Shown here one piece after another: positions 38,618-47,880 of a DNA stretch of 64,000 bases (position 1 is its first letter; every line of letters starts with the position of its first letter). The DNA is from Terriglobales bacterium. GTDB lineage: Bacteria; Acidobacteriota; Terriglobia; Bryobacterales; Bryobacteraceae. The notes under the pieces were generated by a model. It saw nothing but the letters and a program-made list of their open reading frames with translations. It searched no databases and was not told the DNA's origin. Where the stretch lies: contig JAIXQP010000022.1 in assembly GCA_027485675.1 (NCBI GenBank), positions 186,001 through 250,000 of the forward strand, given 5' to 3'. The position numbers and the translations under genes are program-made.

Positions 38618-39444
38618 AGCAACTCCTCGCCGTCACGGCGGAGCAGGGCCCAGAGCAGGAGCATGACGATGGCCATCAGGGCGAGCGAGAGCGCCGAGCC
38701 GAAGGGCCAATCGCGGGCCGAGGTGAACTGGTTTTGGACGAGGTTGCCGATCATCATGCTTTTGCCGCCGCCGAGGAGGTCCGGGGTGAGATAGGCGCCC
38801 AGGCAGGGGATGAAGACAAGGACGCCGGCGGCGCGCATGCCGGGGGCGGTGAGCGGCAGGATGACGTGGAGGATCGCCTCCCAGGGTTTGGCGCCGAGGT
38901 CGGCGGCGGCTTCGAAGAGCGACTTGTCGAGCCGCTCCAAATTGCTATATAGCGGTAGGACAGCGAAGGGAAGGTAGCCGTAGATGAGGCCAACGATGAC
39001 GGCCCAATCGTTGTAGAGCAGCGGGAGGGGTTCGGCGATGAGGCCGAGCGCGAGGAGCGCGGAGTTGAGGAGGCCGGTATCGCGGAGGAGGAACATCCAG
39101 GCGTAGGTGCGGACCAGGAAACTCGTCCAGAACGGGAGCATGACGAGGTTCAGCAGAAGCGATTTGCGGGTGCCGGAGCGGGCGATGTAGAGAGCGAGGG
39201 GGAAGGCCAGCACGATGCAGCCGGCGGTGGCGGCCCCGGCCATGACGAAGGAGCGGAGGAGGATGACGCCATAGAGGGGATCGAACAGACGGGTGTAGTT
39301 TTCGAGGGTCCACGGCTCGACCACTCCGCCATAGATGCCTTTCGACTGGAACGAATAGGCCACGATGATGAGCATCGGCCCCAGGAAGAGGAGGAGCGTG
39401 AAGGCCCAGGCCGGAAGGAGGAAGAGAGCGCGGAGCCGTTTCAT
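38614..39444 (-). CDS. potB: Polyamine ABC transporter permease
   Basis: TM-rich; 'EAAADLGAKPWEAILHVILPLTAPGMRAAGVLVFIPCLGAYLTPDLLGG'. Confidence 0.9.
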   Translation of the reverse strand: MKRLRALFLLPAWAFTLLLFLGPMLIIVAYSFQSKGIYGGVVEPWTLENYTRLFDPLYGVILLRSFVMAGAATAGCIVLAFPLALYIARSGTRKSLLLNLVMLPFWTSFLVRTYAWMFLLRDTGLLNSALLALGLIAEPLPLLYNDWAVIVGLIYGYLPFAVLPLYSNLERLDKSLFEAAADLGAKPWEAILHVILPLTAPGMRAAGVLVFIPCLGAYLTPDLLGGGKSMMIGNLVQNQFTSARDWPFGSALSLALMAIVMLLLWALLRRDGEELL

Positions 39445-40400
39445 TGCGGTATCGCGATCTCGTCCTGCGGATGCCACCAGACGTGCACCCGTTCGCCGCG
39501 TTGAAACTCGCCGAGGCCATGGGCGATCTGGGCGATGATGCTATCGCCGGCGGAGGTCCGCGTTTCTACCTGGAAGCAATCGCCGAGGAACATGGCCGAG
39601 TTCACGGTGGCTTCGACGACGCGGGCGCCGTTGCCGGGCGCTTCGCGGGAGATGCGCGTCATCTCCGGGCGGACGCCGACGGGGCCAACCCAGTTGACGG
39701 CGCCGAGGAAGCCGGCGACGAAACGGGTGGCGGGGGAGAGGTAGATCTCCTGGGGCGTGCCGATCTGTTCGAGGCGGCCCTTGTGCATGACGGCGATCCG
39801 GTCCGAGAGCGAGAGCGCCTCTTCCTGATCGTGCGTGATGAACAGGAACGTGATGCCGACGCGGGATTGGAGTTCCTTGAGTTCGAGGCGCATCTGCTTG
39901 CGCAGTTTGGGGTCGAGGGCGGAGAGGGGCTCATCGAGCAGGAGGACTTCGGGCTCGAGGACGAGGGCGCGGGCGAGGGCGGTGCGTTGGCGTTCGCCGC
40001 CGGACATTTGCGCGGGCAGGCGGTCCGCTTTGGTGGTGAGTTGAACGAGGTCGAGGGCTTCGGTGACTTTGCGGGCGGTATCGGGGTCGCCCTTGCGTTT
40101 GAGGCCGAAGGCGATGTTTTCGGCGGCGGTGAGGTGGGGGAAGAGCGCGTAGCTTTGGAAGACCGTGGTGACGGGGCGCTGGTAGGGACGGAGACCGTTG
40201 AGCGTGCGGCCGCCGAGTTTGATGAGGCCGCGGTCCGGTTCGTCGAAGCCGGCGATCATGCGGAGCGTGGTGGTTTTGCCGCAGCCGGAGGGTCCGAGGA
40301 GGGAGTAGAAGCAACCCTGCGGGATGGATAGGCTGATGCCATCGACGACCCGGTGCGACGGGAAGTCCTTGTAGATTTCTTCGAGTTGGAGGTCACCCAC
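39441..40400 (-). CDS. potA: Polyamine ABC transporter ATPase
   Basis: Walker A 'LLGPSGCGKTTTLRMIAG', 'MSGGERQRTALARAL', 'LLLDEPLSALD'. Confidence 0.93.
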   Translation of the reverse strand: MGDLQLEEIYKDFPSHRVVDGISLSIPQGCFYSLLGPSGCGKTTTLRMIAGFDEPDRGLIKLGGRTLNGLRPYQRPVTTVFQSYALFPHLTAAENIAFGLKRKGDPDTARKVTEALDLVQLTTKADRLPAQMSGGERQRTALARALVLEPEVLLLDEPLSALDPKLRKQMRLELKELQSRVGITFLFITHDQEEALSLSDRIAVMHKGRLEQIGTPQEIYLSPATRFVAGFLGAVNWVGPVGVRPEMTRISREAPGNGARVVEATVNSAMFLGDCFQVETRTSAGDSIIAQIAHGLGEFQRGERVHVWWHPQDEIAIPQ

Positions 40401-40864
40401 TAGTAACGTACTTTAGCGGAAAACTGGCGCCAAGCAAGCAGCGGGGCGATTCCTTCGGCGGCCAGGACGCGGCGCATGGGCGTCTGGCGGGCCGACGGCG
40501 GTTTGGCGAGTTCGGCATAGAAATTTGAGTCGTCGAAACCGGCCGCGGCGGCGTCTTCTTTCGTAGCGGCGTTGACGATGCGATCGAGACGCGCCCAGAG
40601 GATGGCGCCGAGACACATGGGGCAGGGCTCACAACTGGCGAAGATGGTGCAACCGGAGAGGTCGTGGGACTGGAGCGCCTGGCCGGCGGCGCGGATGGCG
40701 ACGACTTCGGCGTGGGCGGTGGGATCGTGCGCCGCGGTGACGCGGTTGGCGCCTTCGGCGATGACGTGGCCCTCGCGGACGATGACGGCGCCGAAGGGGC
40801 CGCCGCCCGCGGCGACGTTGGCGGTGGCTAGCGCGATGGCCCGGCGGAGATACTCTTCGTCCAC
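40400..40864 (-). CDS. Nucleoside/guanine deaminase-family cytidine-deaminase-fold enzyme
   Basis: 'DPTAHAEVVAIRAAGQAL' and 'FASCEPCPMCLGAI' zinc motifs; start GTG 40864. Confidence 0.88.
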   Translation of the reverse strand: MDEEYLRRAIALATANVAAGGGPFGAVIVREGHVIAEGANRVTAAHDPTAHAEVVAIRAAGQALQSHDLSGCTIFASCEPCPMCLGAILWARLDRIVNAATKEDAAAAGFDDSNFYAELAKPPSARQTPMRRVLAAEGIAPLLAWRQFSAKVRY

Positions 40865-40900
40865 AAAATCAGGGTATCTTGTTTGAAAGGGAGTAATCGA

Positions 40901-41869
40901 ATGATGGCGCCACCCGGCAGCGATCTGTCGGTCGCCTTGCGCAGCCGCCTGCAACAACTGGAAACCCATCTCGGCACCGTCCTGCGGGGCAAGGCGGAAG
41001 TGGTGCGTCTGAGCCTGGTGGGACTGCTTTCGCGCGGGCATCTGCTGATCGAAGACGTGCCCGGCGTGGGGAAGACGACGCTGGCGCATGCGTTGGCGCG
41101 GGCCGTGGACAGCCGCTTCCACCGGATTCAGTTCACGGCGGACATGCTGCCCGGCGACGTGCTGGGCGTGACCGTGTTCAATGCGCAGACGCAGGAGTTT
41201 GAGTTCAAGCCGGGCGCGATCTTCACCAACTTCCTGCTGGCCGATGAGATCAACCGCGCGGCGCCGAAGACGCAGTCGGCGCTGCTGGAGGCGATGAACG
41301 AGCAGCAGGTTTCCATCGACGGCCGGAGCTATCCGCTGGCGCGGCCGTTTATGGTGATCGCGACACAGAACCCGGTGGAACACCACGGGACGTATCCGTT
41401 GCCCGAGTCGCAACTGGACCGGTTCCTGATGCGGCTGCGGATCGGCTATCCGGACGCGGCGAGCGAGCGGGAGATTTTGCGGCGCGGCGGCAACAACTCC
41501 AACATCGTTCCCGCGCCGCTGCTGACCCCGGACGAGGTGCTGGAGCTGCAGCAGGCCGTGGAACAGATTCACGTGGATGACTCGCTGGTGGACTACATGC
41601 TCGCGATTGTGGAGCGGACGCGAACGCACGACTCGTTGTCGCTCGGGGTCAGCCCGCGCGGGGCGCAGGCCCTGTACCGGGCGACGCAGGCGCTCGCGAT
41701 GCTCGAAGGCCGGGGCTTCGTAACGCCCGATGACGTGAAACGGCTGACCGTGCCGGTGTTTGCGCACCGCGTGGCGCTGCACGCGCGGGCCGCGGCGTCG
41801 CAGCGTTCGACCGCGGCGGCCGAGCGGCTGCTCGAAAACATTCTTACCTTGACCGACGTTCCGCTCTAA
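40901..41869 (+). CDS. MoxR-family AAA+ ATPase
   Basis: 'LIEDVPGVGKTTLAHALARAVDSRFHRIQFTADMLPGDVLGV', 'NRAAPKTQSALLEAMNEQQV'. Confidence 0.93.
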   Translation: MMAPPGSDLSVALRSRLQQLETHLGTVLRGKAEVVRLSLVGLLSRGHLLIEDVPGVGKTTLAHALARAVDSRFHRIQFTADMLPGDVLGVTVFNAQTQEFEFKPGAIFTNFLLADEINRAAPKTQSALLEAMNEQQVSIDGRSYPLARPFMVIATQNPVEHHGTYPLPESQLDRFLMRLRIGYPDAASEREILRRGGNNSNIVPAPLLTPDEVLELQQAVEQIHVDDSLVDYMLAIVERTRTHDSLSLGVSPRGAQALYRATQALAMLEGRGFVTPDDVKRLTVPVFAHRVALHARAAASQRSTAAAERLLENILTLTDVPL

Positions 41870-43331
41870 CGGCTTCGGGCAGATAGTTGGGCCATTGCGT
41901 GGTGATGAGGCAGGCGGCGGCGATGACGAGGCCGAGCCAGGCGAACCAGTCGCCGTAGCGGGTGTAGGGGGTGAGATCGGCGCGCCAACCGAAGTTCAGC
42001 GTTCCGGCCATGGGTTGAAAGCCGGGGAAGCTTTGGCGGACGGCGCCGGCGGGGTCGATGGCCACCGTGATGCCGTTGTTGGTGACGCGGAGGACCCAGC
42101 GGCGGTTTTCGACGGCGCGCATGCGGACGAGTTGGAGGTGCTGCTCGCGGGCGGCGGTATCGAAGAAGTAGCCGTCGTTTGAGAGATTGACGAAGAGTTC
42201 GGCGCCGGCGCGGGCGAAGTTGCGGACGTGATGGGGGACGGCGCTTTCATAGCAGATGAAGGAGCCGATCCAGCGGCCATCGACGGGGAAGGTGACGATC
42301 TTTTGGCCAGGGGTGTAGGCGCCGACTTCGCCGCTGACCTGGTTCACCCAGGAGAAGAGTTCCGGGACGTACTCGCCAAAGGGGACGAGGAACATCTTGT
42401 CGTAGCGCGGGCCAGTTTCGCCCTTGGCGTTGACGTACTGCGCGGTGTTCAAGGCTTGGCCGGTGGCGGTGCGGGCGATGGAGCCGAAGAGCATGGGCGC
42501 CTGGAGCGTCGTCGTGATTTCGCGGACCCGGGTTTGCAGGTCGGCATCGGTGCTGAAAAAGATGGGCGTGGGCGTCTCGGGCCAGAGGACGAGGCTGGGC
42601 TGCTTGCCCTGGCCGGCGGCGAGGCTGAGGGTGGTGAGCAGCTCCTTCTGGTTCGCATAGACATCCTCGGTCCAATCGCCCTGGACCGGGAAGTTCGGCT
42701 GGACGGCAACGGCCGTGGCGGTGGTCTTGAGCCCGGCGGGGACTTTGGGCAGGAAGACGGGCAGGAGCACGAAGAGGAGCCAGGCGGTATAGGTGCGCGG
42801 CTTGCGGAGCAGGATGAGCGTGAGGCAGATGCTCATCAGGGCGAAGACGCAGGAGATGCCGTAGACGCCGGTGTAGGGGGCCAGGCGCAGCGCCATGGGG
42901 ATCTCCGTACCGGCGTTGCCGAGCATCAGCCAGCCGAAGCCGGTGAGCGGCTCCTGCGTGCGTTCGAGGCCGGCCCACAGAAGGGCCATGGCGGGGGGGC
43001 CATACCAGTGGCGGACGAGCACGCCACCGAGCCAGCTATAGACCCCGTAATGAATCGACTTCAGGATGCAGAAGACGGCGAACGAGCCCCATCCACCCCA
43101 GAAACCCATGCCGCCGTGGACTTCGAGCACGGAGGCGATCCAGTTGCAGGTCATGGCCCAGAAGACGAGGCCCATCACCCAGCCCAGCAGGAACCGCCGG
43201 GCCGGAACATACTCCTGCGCCATGGCGAGGGTGAGCGGGACCAACGCGACCGGCGCCAACCACCAGGCGTCGTAGCGGGGGAAGACGAGGGCGAGGAGGA
43301 CGCCGCTAATCGCCGCCAGCAGCAGATGCAT
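41844..43331 (-). CDS. lnt: Apolipoprotein N-acyltransferase
   Basis: TM N-terminus plus nitrilase domain 'LVLWPETPTPIFF', 'GSFICYESAVPHHVRNFARAGAELFVNLSNDGYF'. Confidence 0.92.
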   Translation of the reverse strand: MHLLLAAISGVLLALVFPRYDAWWLAPVALVPLTLAMAQEYVPARRFLLGWVMGLVFWAMTCNWIASVLEVHGGMGFWGGWGSFAVFCILKSIHYGVYSWLGGVLVRHWYGPPAMALLWAGLERTQEPLTGFGWLMLGNAGTEIPMALRLAPYTGVYGISCVFALMSICLTLILLRKPRTYTAWLLFVLLPVFLPKVPAGLKTTATAVAVQPNFPVQGDWTEDVYANQKELLTTLSLAAGQGKQPSLVLWPETPTPIFFSTDADLQTRVREITTTLQAPMLFGSIARTATGQALNTAQYVNAKGETGPRYDKMFLVPFGEYVPELFSWVNQVSGEVGAYTPGQKIVTFPVDGRWIGSFICYESAVPHHVRNFARAGAELFVNLSNDGYFFDTAAREQHLQLVRMRAVENRRWVLRVTNNGITVAIDPAGAVRQSFPGFQPMAGTLNFGWRADLTPYTRYGDWFAWLGLVIAAACLITTQWPNYLPEAVRAERRSR

Positions 43332-44214
43332 GTTCTTCGACCCTGTCGGCCATGTACGAACTCCGGACGAGCGGCCCGCTAAAGACCATCTGGAAGCCAA
43401 TGGATTTGCCGTACTCTTCGTAGGCGGCAAACTGATCGGGCGTCACGTAGCTGGCCACGGCCATGTTCCGGCGGGTGGGCTGGAGGTATTGGCCGATGGT
43501 GGCGATGTGCACATCGCTCTGGCGCAGGTCCCGCAGGAGTTCTTCGACCTCCTCGACCCGTTCGCCGAGGCCGACCATGAGGCCGGACTTGGTGAGGGTC
43601 TCCGGTTGATAGCGGCGAGCGAAGGCGAGGACGTCGAGCGACTGCTGGTAGTCCGCTTGCGGGCGGACCCGGCCGTAGAGACGCTTCACGGTCTCCATGT
43701 TGTGGTTGAAGACGTGGGGGCCCGCATCGAGGACGCGGGCGACGGCGTCCATGTCGCCGCAGAAATCGGGGGTCAGGACTTCGACTTTGGCGTCGGGCAG
43801 GCGGCGGCGAACGGCGCGGACGGTTTCGGCCCAGTGGGTGGAGCCGCCGTCGGGGAGTTCATCGCGGTTGACGCTGGTGATGACCACGTAGCGGAGGTTC
43901 ATTTCCGCGGCCATCTCGGCGACATGTTCCGGTTCCTCGGCGTCGAGGGTGAACTCGCGTTTCGCCGGGGAACCTTTCGGCACGGAGCAGAAGGCGCAAC
44001 CGCGGGTGCAGAGGTTGCCGAGGATCATGAAGGTCGCCGCGCCGCGGTGGAAACATTCGTGGATGTTCGGGCAGCGGGCGGACTCGCAGACCGTGTGCAG
44101 CCGCTTCTGGCGGAGTTCCCGCTTGAGCAGATGCACCGATTCAAAATGGGTCTCCGGTTTGCGGAGCCATTCGGGCAAGCGGGGGCGGGCGCCGATCTGA
44201 ACCAGGTCGCTCAC
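43306..44214 (-). CDS. lipA: Lipoyl synthase
   Basis: 'CESARCPNIHECFHRGAATFMILGNLCTRGCAFCSVPKG'; overlaps lnt by 26 bp. Confidence 0.96.
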   Translation of the reverse strand: MSDLVQIGARPRLPEWLRKPETHFESVHLLKRELRQKRLHTVCESARCPNIHECFHRGAATFMILGNLCTRGCAFCSVPKGSPAKREFTLDAEEPEHVAEMAAEMNLRYVVITSVNRDELPDGGSTHWAETVRAVRRRLPDAKVEVLTPDFCGDMDAVARVLDAGPHVFNHNMETVKRLYGRVRPQADYQQSLDVLAFARRYQPETLTKSGLMVGLGERVEEVEELLRDLRQSDVHIATIGQYLQPTRRNMAVASYVTPDQFAAYEEYGKSIGFQMVFSGPLVRSSYMADRVEEHASAAGGD

Positions 44215-44215
44215 G

Positions 44216-44902
44216 CTAGAGTCTCTTGGCCATGGCGCCCTTCATGCCGATGTCCTCGAGGCGGGTTCGCGTTTTGGCGACTTCTTCGGGTGAGCTCATG
44301 GGACCGACGAGCACGCGGACAATGTTGGGTTTATCCGCGGGGCCGGGCATGATGACGGCGGGGAAGCTACGCTTGCGGAGCGAATCCACCATGATGTTGG
44401 CGCTCTTGAGATCGATGGCGGCAACCTGCAGGTAGGAGCCCGAGGGGGGCTTGGCGACGACGCCTCCGGGAGCGGCGGGCGGCGGCTGAGGCGCGGGCTT
44501 CGGAGCCTCTTTCTTCGGGGGTTCCGGCTTGGGCGGTTCCGGCTTCACGGGCTCCGGCTTGGCCGCGGCCGGTTTGGGCGGCTCGACCTTCACGGGTTCC
44601 GGTTTCGGCGGCTCCACTTTCGATTCCGCCACCTTCGGCGGCTCGGCTTTCGGAGAGTCGACCACGCGAGGCTCGCTGATCTGGGCACCGGTGGCGTCCA
44701 CTTCCTTGGGCTGGCCCGCGACGCCCTCGGCGGGCTTCCGAGCCAGGGCCAGGTTCACGGCTTCGGTGCTCGGATTGTTCCGCCCCACGATATAGCCCAT
44801 CGTGAAAAACACTCCCAGTAAAATCACCAGGATGAAAAACACGCTCAGCAACTGTTTGTTGCCGAGCACCAGTTCAAATTCGCCTTCTTCGTTGCGGGCC
44901 AT
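44216..44902 (-). CDS. SPOR-domain membrane protein with Pro/Lys/Glu-rich linker
   Basis: N-terminal TM; '...KPEPVKVEPPKPAAAKPEPVKPEPP...'; C-terminal SPOR-like 'YLQVAAIDLKSANIMVDSLRKRSFPAVI'. Confidence 0.85.
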   Translation of the reverse strand: MARNEEGEFELVLGNKQLLSVFFILVILLGVFFTMGYIVGRNNPSTEAVNLALARKPAEGVAGQPKEVDATGAQISEPRVVDSPKAEPPKVAESKVEPPKPEPVKVEPPKPAAAKPEPVKPEPPKPEPPKKEAPKPAPQPPPAAPGGVVAKPPSGSYLQVAAIDLKSANIMVDSLRKRSFPAVIMPGPADKPNIVRVLVGPMSSPEEVAKTRTRLEDIGMKGAMAKRL

Positions 44903-44955
44903 ATCTCTCCTGAAATGTACTCCCTATTTTGACAAAGAATACGAGCGAGCAGGAA

Positions 44956-45345
44956 TCATTCTAGACCACTTTTGTTTTGGAGCGCTCTTCCGGCGATGGT
45001 GAGGAGCCACCAGGTGGCCCCGATGACGGGCAGGGGCAGCGCCGGATGGGCCTCCATTCGCCAACAGACAACCGGCAGGGCCGCGCTTGCCAGCCAACCC
45101 AGCCAGCGGGGCCAGGCGCCGAAGGCGGACATCGCCACGACCACCCAACAGAGGGCCATGGCGGCCAATCCCCAGGCGGCGCCGCGCTGGCCCAGATGGT
45201 ACCCGCCGACCGCGGCCATGACCCCACCGGCCACCCCGAAGACCACCCAGCCGGGGCGGCAGAACTCGACGCAGACCAGGAGAACCCCGCCCACCAGCCA
45301 CGCCATCGCCGCATTCGCACTCACCCTGTTATCGTAATCGTTCAT
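44956..45345 (-). CDS. Small multi-TM membrane protein (NfeD-like)
   Basis: 129 aa, 4 or more hydrophobic segments; start at 45345 or a downstream codon such as ATG 45306. Confidence 0.6.
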   Translation of the reverse strand: MNDYDNRVSANAAMAWLVGGVLLVCVEFCRPGWVVFGVAGGVMAAVGGYHLGQRGAAWGLAAMALCWVVVAMSAFGAWPRWLGWLASAALPVVCWRMEAHPALPLPVIGATWWLLTIAGRALQNKSGLE

Positions 45346-46420
45346 GCACGCCCTGCTGGCTGAACTGGTCCGGACGAACTCCGTGAATCCCTCGCTGACG
45401 GCCGGAGCGCCGGGGGAGGCGCCGATTGCGGCGATCCTTGAACGGGAGTTTGCCGATAGCCGCTTCGAGGTCCATCGCCTCGAAGAGACGCCGGGAAGGC
45501 CTTCGCTGGTAATTCGACGGCCGGGGAGCGGGAAGGGCCGCAGCCTGATGTTGAACGCCCACATGGATACGGTGGGGGTGGAGACGATGGCGGAACCGTT
45601 CTCGGGCCGGGTGGAGGGCGGGAGGCTGTACGGACGCGGCGCATACGACATGAAGGGGTCGTTGGCGGCGGCGGTGGCCGCGATGAAGGCGCTGCCTCCG
45701 CTGGCGGGCGACGTCTATCTGGCCGCGGTGGCCGACGAGGAGTTCGGCAGTCTGGGTACGGAGGAGGTGCTGCGACACTACCGGCCGGACGCGGCGATCG
45801 TCACGGAGCCGACGGGACTCGACCTTTGCATAGCCCACAAGGGCTTTGCGTGGTTTGAGTTGACCGTGGAGGGGCGGGCGTCGCACGGGTCGCGGCCGGA
45901 CCTGGGAGTGGACGCGAATCTGGCGGCGGCGGCGGCGCTGCAACAGATTGCGGCGCTGAGCGCGGAGTTGCTGCGGCGGGCGCCGCATCCGCTGCTGGGG
46001 CCGCCGAGCCTGCATGTGGCGACGCTGCGGGGCGGCACCGGCTGGAGCACGTACGCGGCGGCTTGCACGATCCAAATGGAGCGGCGGCTGGTGCCGGGGG
46101 AGACCGTGGAGGGGGCGCTGGGGGAGCTGCCGCCGGGGACGCGGCTGGTTTTCGCGCGGCCATTTTACGAAACGAAGCCAAACTCGGAGCTCGTGGAACT
46201 GGCCCGGCGGGCTCTGCCGGCGGCGCGGATTACGGGGCAGACGCCGTGGTTCGACTCGGCGCTCTACGCGGCGGCGGGGGTGGAGACGCTGGTGCTGGGG
46301 CCGGCGGGCGAGGGGGCGCACGCGGACGTGGAGTGGGTGGACCTGCAGAGCGTGGAGCAGGCGGCGGCGGCGTACGTCCAAATCGCCACCGAATTTTGTC
46401 AGACTGAGGGACACCGATGA
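45344..46420 (+). CDS. M20-family deacylase/peptidase (ArgE/DapE-like)
   Basis: 'LNAHMDTVGVETMAEPFSGRVEGGRLYGRGAYDMKGSLAAAVAAM', 'VADEEFGSLGTEEV'. Confidence 0.9.
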   Translation: MHALLAELVRTNSVNPSLTAGAPGEAPIAAILEREFADSRFEVHRLEETPGRPSLVIRRPGSGKGRSLMLNAHMDTVGVETMAEPFSGRVEGGRLYGRGAYDMKGSLAAAVAAMKALPPLAGDVYLAAVADEEFGSLGTEEVLRHYRPDAAIVTEPTGLDLCIAHKGFAWFELTVEGRASHGSRPDLGVDANLAAAAALQQIAALSAELLRRAPHPLLGPPSLHVATLRGGTGWSTYAAACTIQMERRLVPGETVEGALGELPPGTRLVFARPFYETKPNSELVELARRALPAARITGQTPWFDSALYAAAGVETLVLGPAGEGAHADVEWVDLQSVEQAAAAYVQIATEFCQTEGHR

Positions 46421-47877
46421 ATCGACGGACATTTTTGCAGACTTTGCCCGCCCTGGCCGCCGCGCAGCCGAAGCCGAAACGGCGGAACGTGATCTTCATC
46501 CTGTCGGATGACCATCGCTATGATGCGATGGGCTTTTTGAAGGGTCAGCCGTTTCTTGAAACGCCCCACCTCGATTCGCTGGCGCGGGACGGGGCGCATC
46601 TGAAGAACGCCTTTGTGACGACGGCGCTTTGTTCGCCTTCGCGGGCCACGATTCTGACCGGTAAGTACGCGCATAAGCATAAGATCGTCGATAACAACAC
46701 GGCGATTCCGGCCGGGATCACTTACTTTTCGAGTTATTTGCAGAAAGCGGGTTACAAGACCGCATTCATCGGGAAGTGGCACATGGGCGGCGAATCGGAC
46801 GCGCCGCAGCCAGGGTTTGACCGCTGGGTATCATTCCGCGGCCAGGGAACTTACCTGCCGAGCGCGAACGGCCTGAACGTGGACGGCAAGAAGGTCCCGC
46901 AGAAGGGTTACATCACCGACGAGCTGACGGACTACGCGCTCGAGTTCATCGAGAAACAGACCGGCCCTTACTTTGTGTATCTGTCGCACAAAGCCGTCCA
47001 CGCCGAGTTCATTCCAGCCGAGCGGCACAAGGGCAAATTCGACGGCGCCAAGTTCGTGCCCCCGCAGTCGCTTACGGCCGAGGCGGTGAACCGGCCGATG
47101 TGGGTGCAGAACCAGCGGAACAGCTGGCACGGAGTGGATTATCCCTACCACTCGACGCTCGACATTGAGGACTACTACAAGCGCTACGCGGAGTGCCTGT
47201 GCGCGGTGGACGAGAGCGTGGGCCGGGTGCTCGGGCTGCTGAAGAAGCGGGGCGAGTTGGACTCGACGCTCGTGATTTACATGGGCGACAACGGCTTTGC
47301 CTTTGGCGAGCATGGCTTGATTGACAAGCGGACGGCGTACGAAGAGTCGATGCGCGTGCCGATGCTGGCGCGCTGCCCGGAGCTGTTCCGGGGCGGGCAG
47401 ACGGTGCCGAGTGTGGTGGCGAATCTCGACATCCTGCCGACGGTGCTCGACGCGGCGGGCGTGCCGCCGCCGGCGGGGGGTGACGGCGCGAGTTTTCTAC
47501 CGCTGCTGCAGGGGAAACAAGTAACCTGGCGCGATTCCCTGCTCTATGAGTATTACTGGGAGCGGAACTTCCCGCAGACACCGACGATTCACGCGCTGCG
47601 AACGGACCAGTATAAGTACATCCGGTATCATGGCGTCTGGGACCTGGATGAGTTATACGACCTCAAGGAAGATCCGCAGGAGTTACGCAACCTGATCAAG
47701 AGTCCGGCGCATCAGGAGATCGTCAAGCGGATGAACCAGCGGCTGTTCGAGATCCTGGAGAGCACGGACGGCATGAACATGCCGCTCTACCGGGATAAGG
47801 GCGGAGTGAGTAACTTGCGTAACCCGAACGGCCCCAAGGCGGCTCCGTTTCCGAAGGCGCTGGAGGGTAAGCCGTAG
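46417..47877 (+). CDS. Sulfatase (arylsulfatase family)
   Basis: 'RRNVIFILSDDHRYDAMGFLKGQPFLETPHLDSLARDG', 'CSPSRATILTGKYAH'. Confidence 0.93.
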   Translation: MNRRTFLQTLPALAAAQPKPKRRNVIFILSDDHRYDAMGFLKGQPFLETPHLDSLARDGAHLKNAFVTTALCSPSRATILTGKYAHKHKIVDNNTAIPAGITYFSSYLQKAGYKTAFIGKWHMGGESDAPQPGFDRWVSFRGQGTYLPSANGLNVDGKKVPQKGYITDELTDYALEFIEKQTGPYFVYLSHKAVHAEFIPAERHKGKFDGAKFVPPQSLTAEAVNRPMWVQNQRNSWHGVDYPYHSTLDIEDYYKRYAECLCAVDESVGRVLGLLKKRGELDSTLVIYMGDNGFAFGEHGLIDKRTAYEESMRVPMLARCPELFRGGQTVPSVVANLDILPTVLDAAGVPPPAGGDGASFLPLLQGKQVTWRDSLLYEYYWERNFPQTPTIHALRTDQYKYIRYHGVWDLDELYDLKEDPQELRNLIKSPAHQEIVKRMNQRLFEILESTDGMNMPLYRDKGGVSNLRNPNGPKAAPFPKALEGKP

Positions 47878-47880
47878 GGC

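Noticed and set aside
40400-41782. 460-aa ORF as one protein
   Set aside because: The upstream part is antisense to the MoxR gene; the deaminase domain begins at GTG 40864
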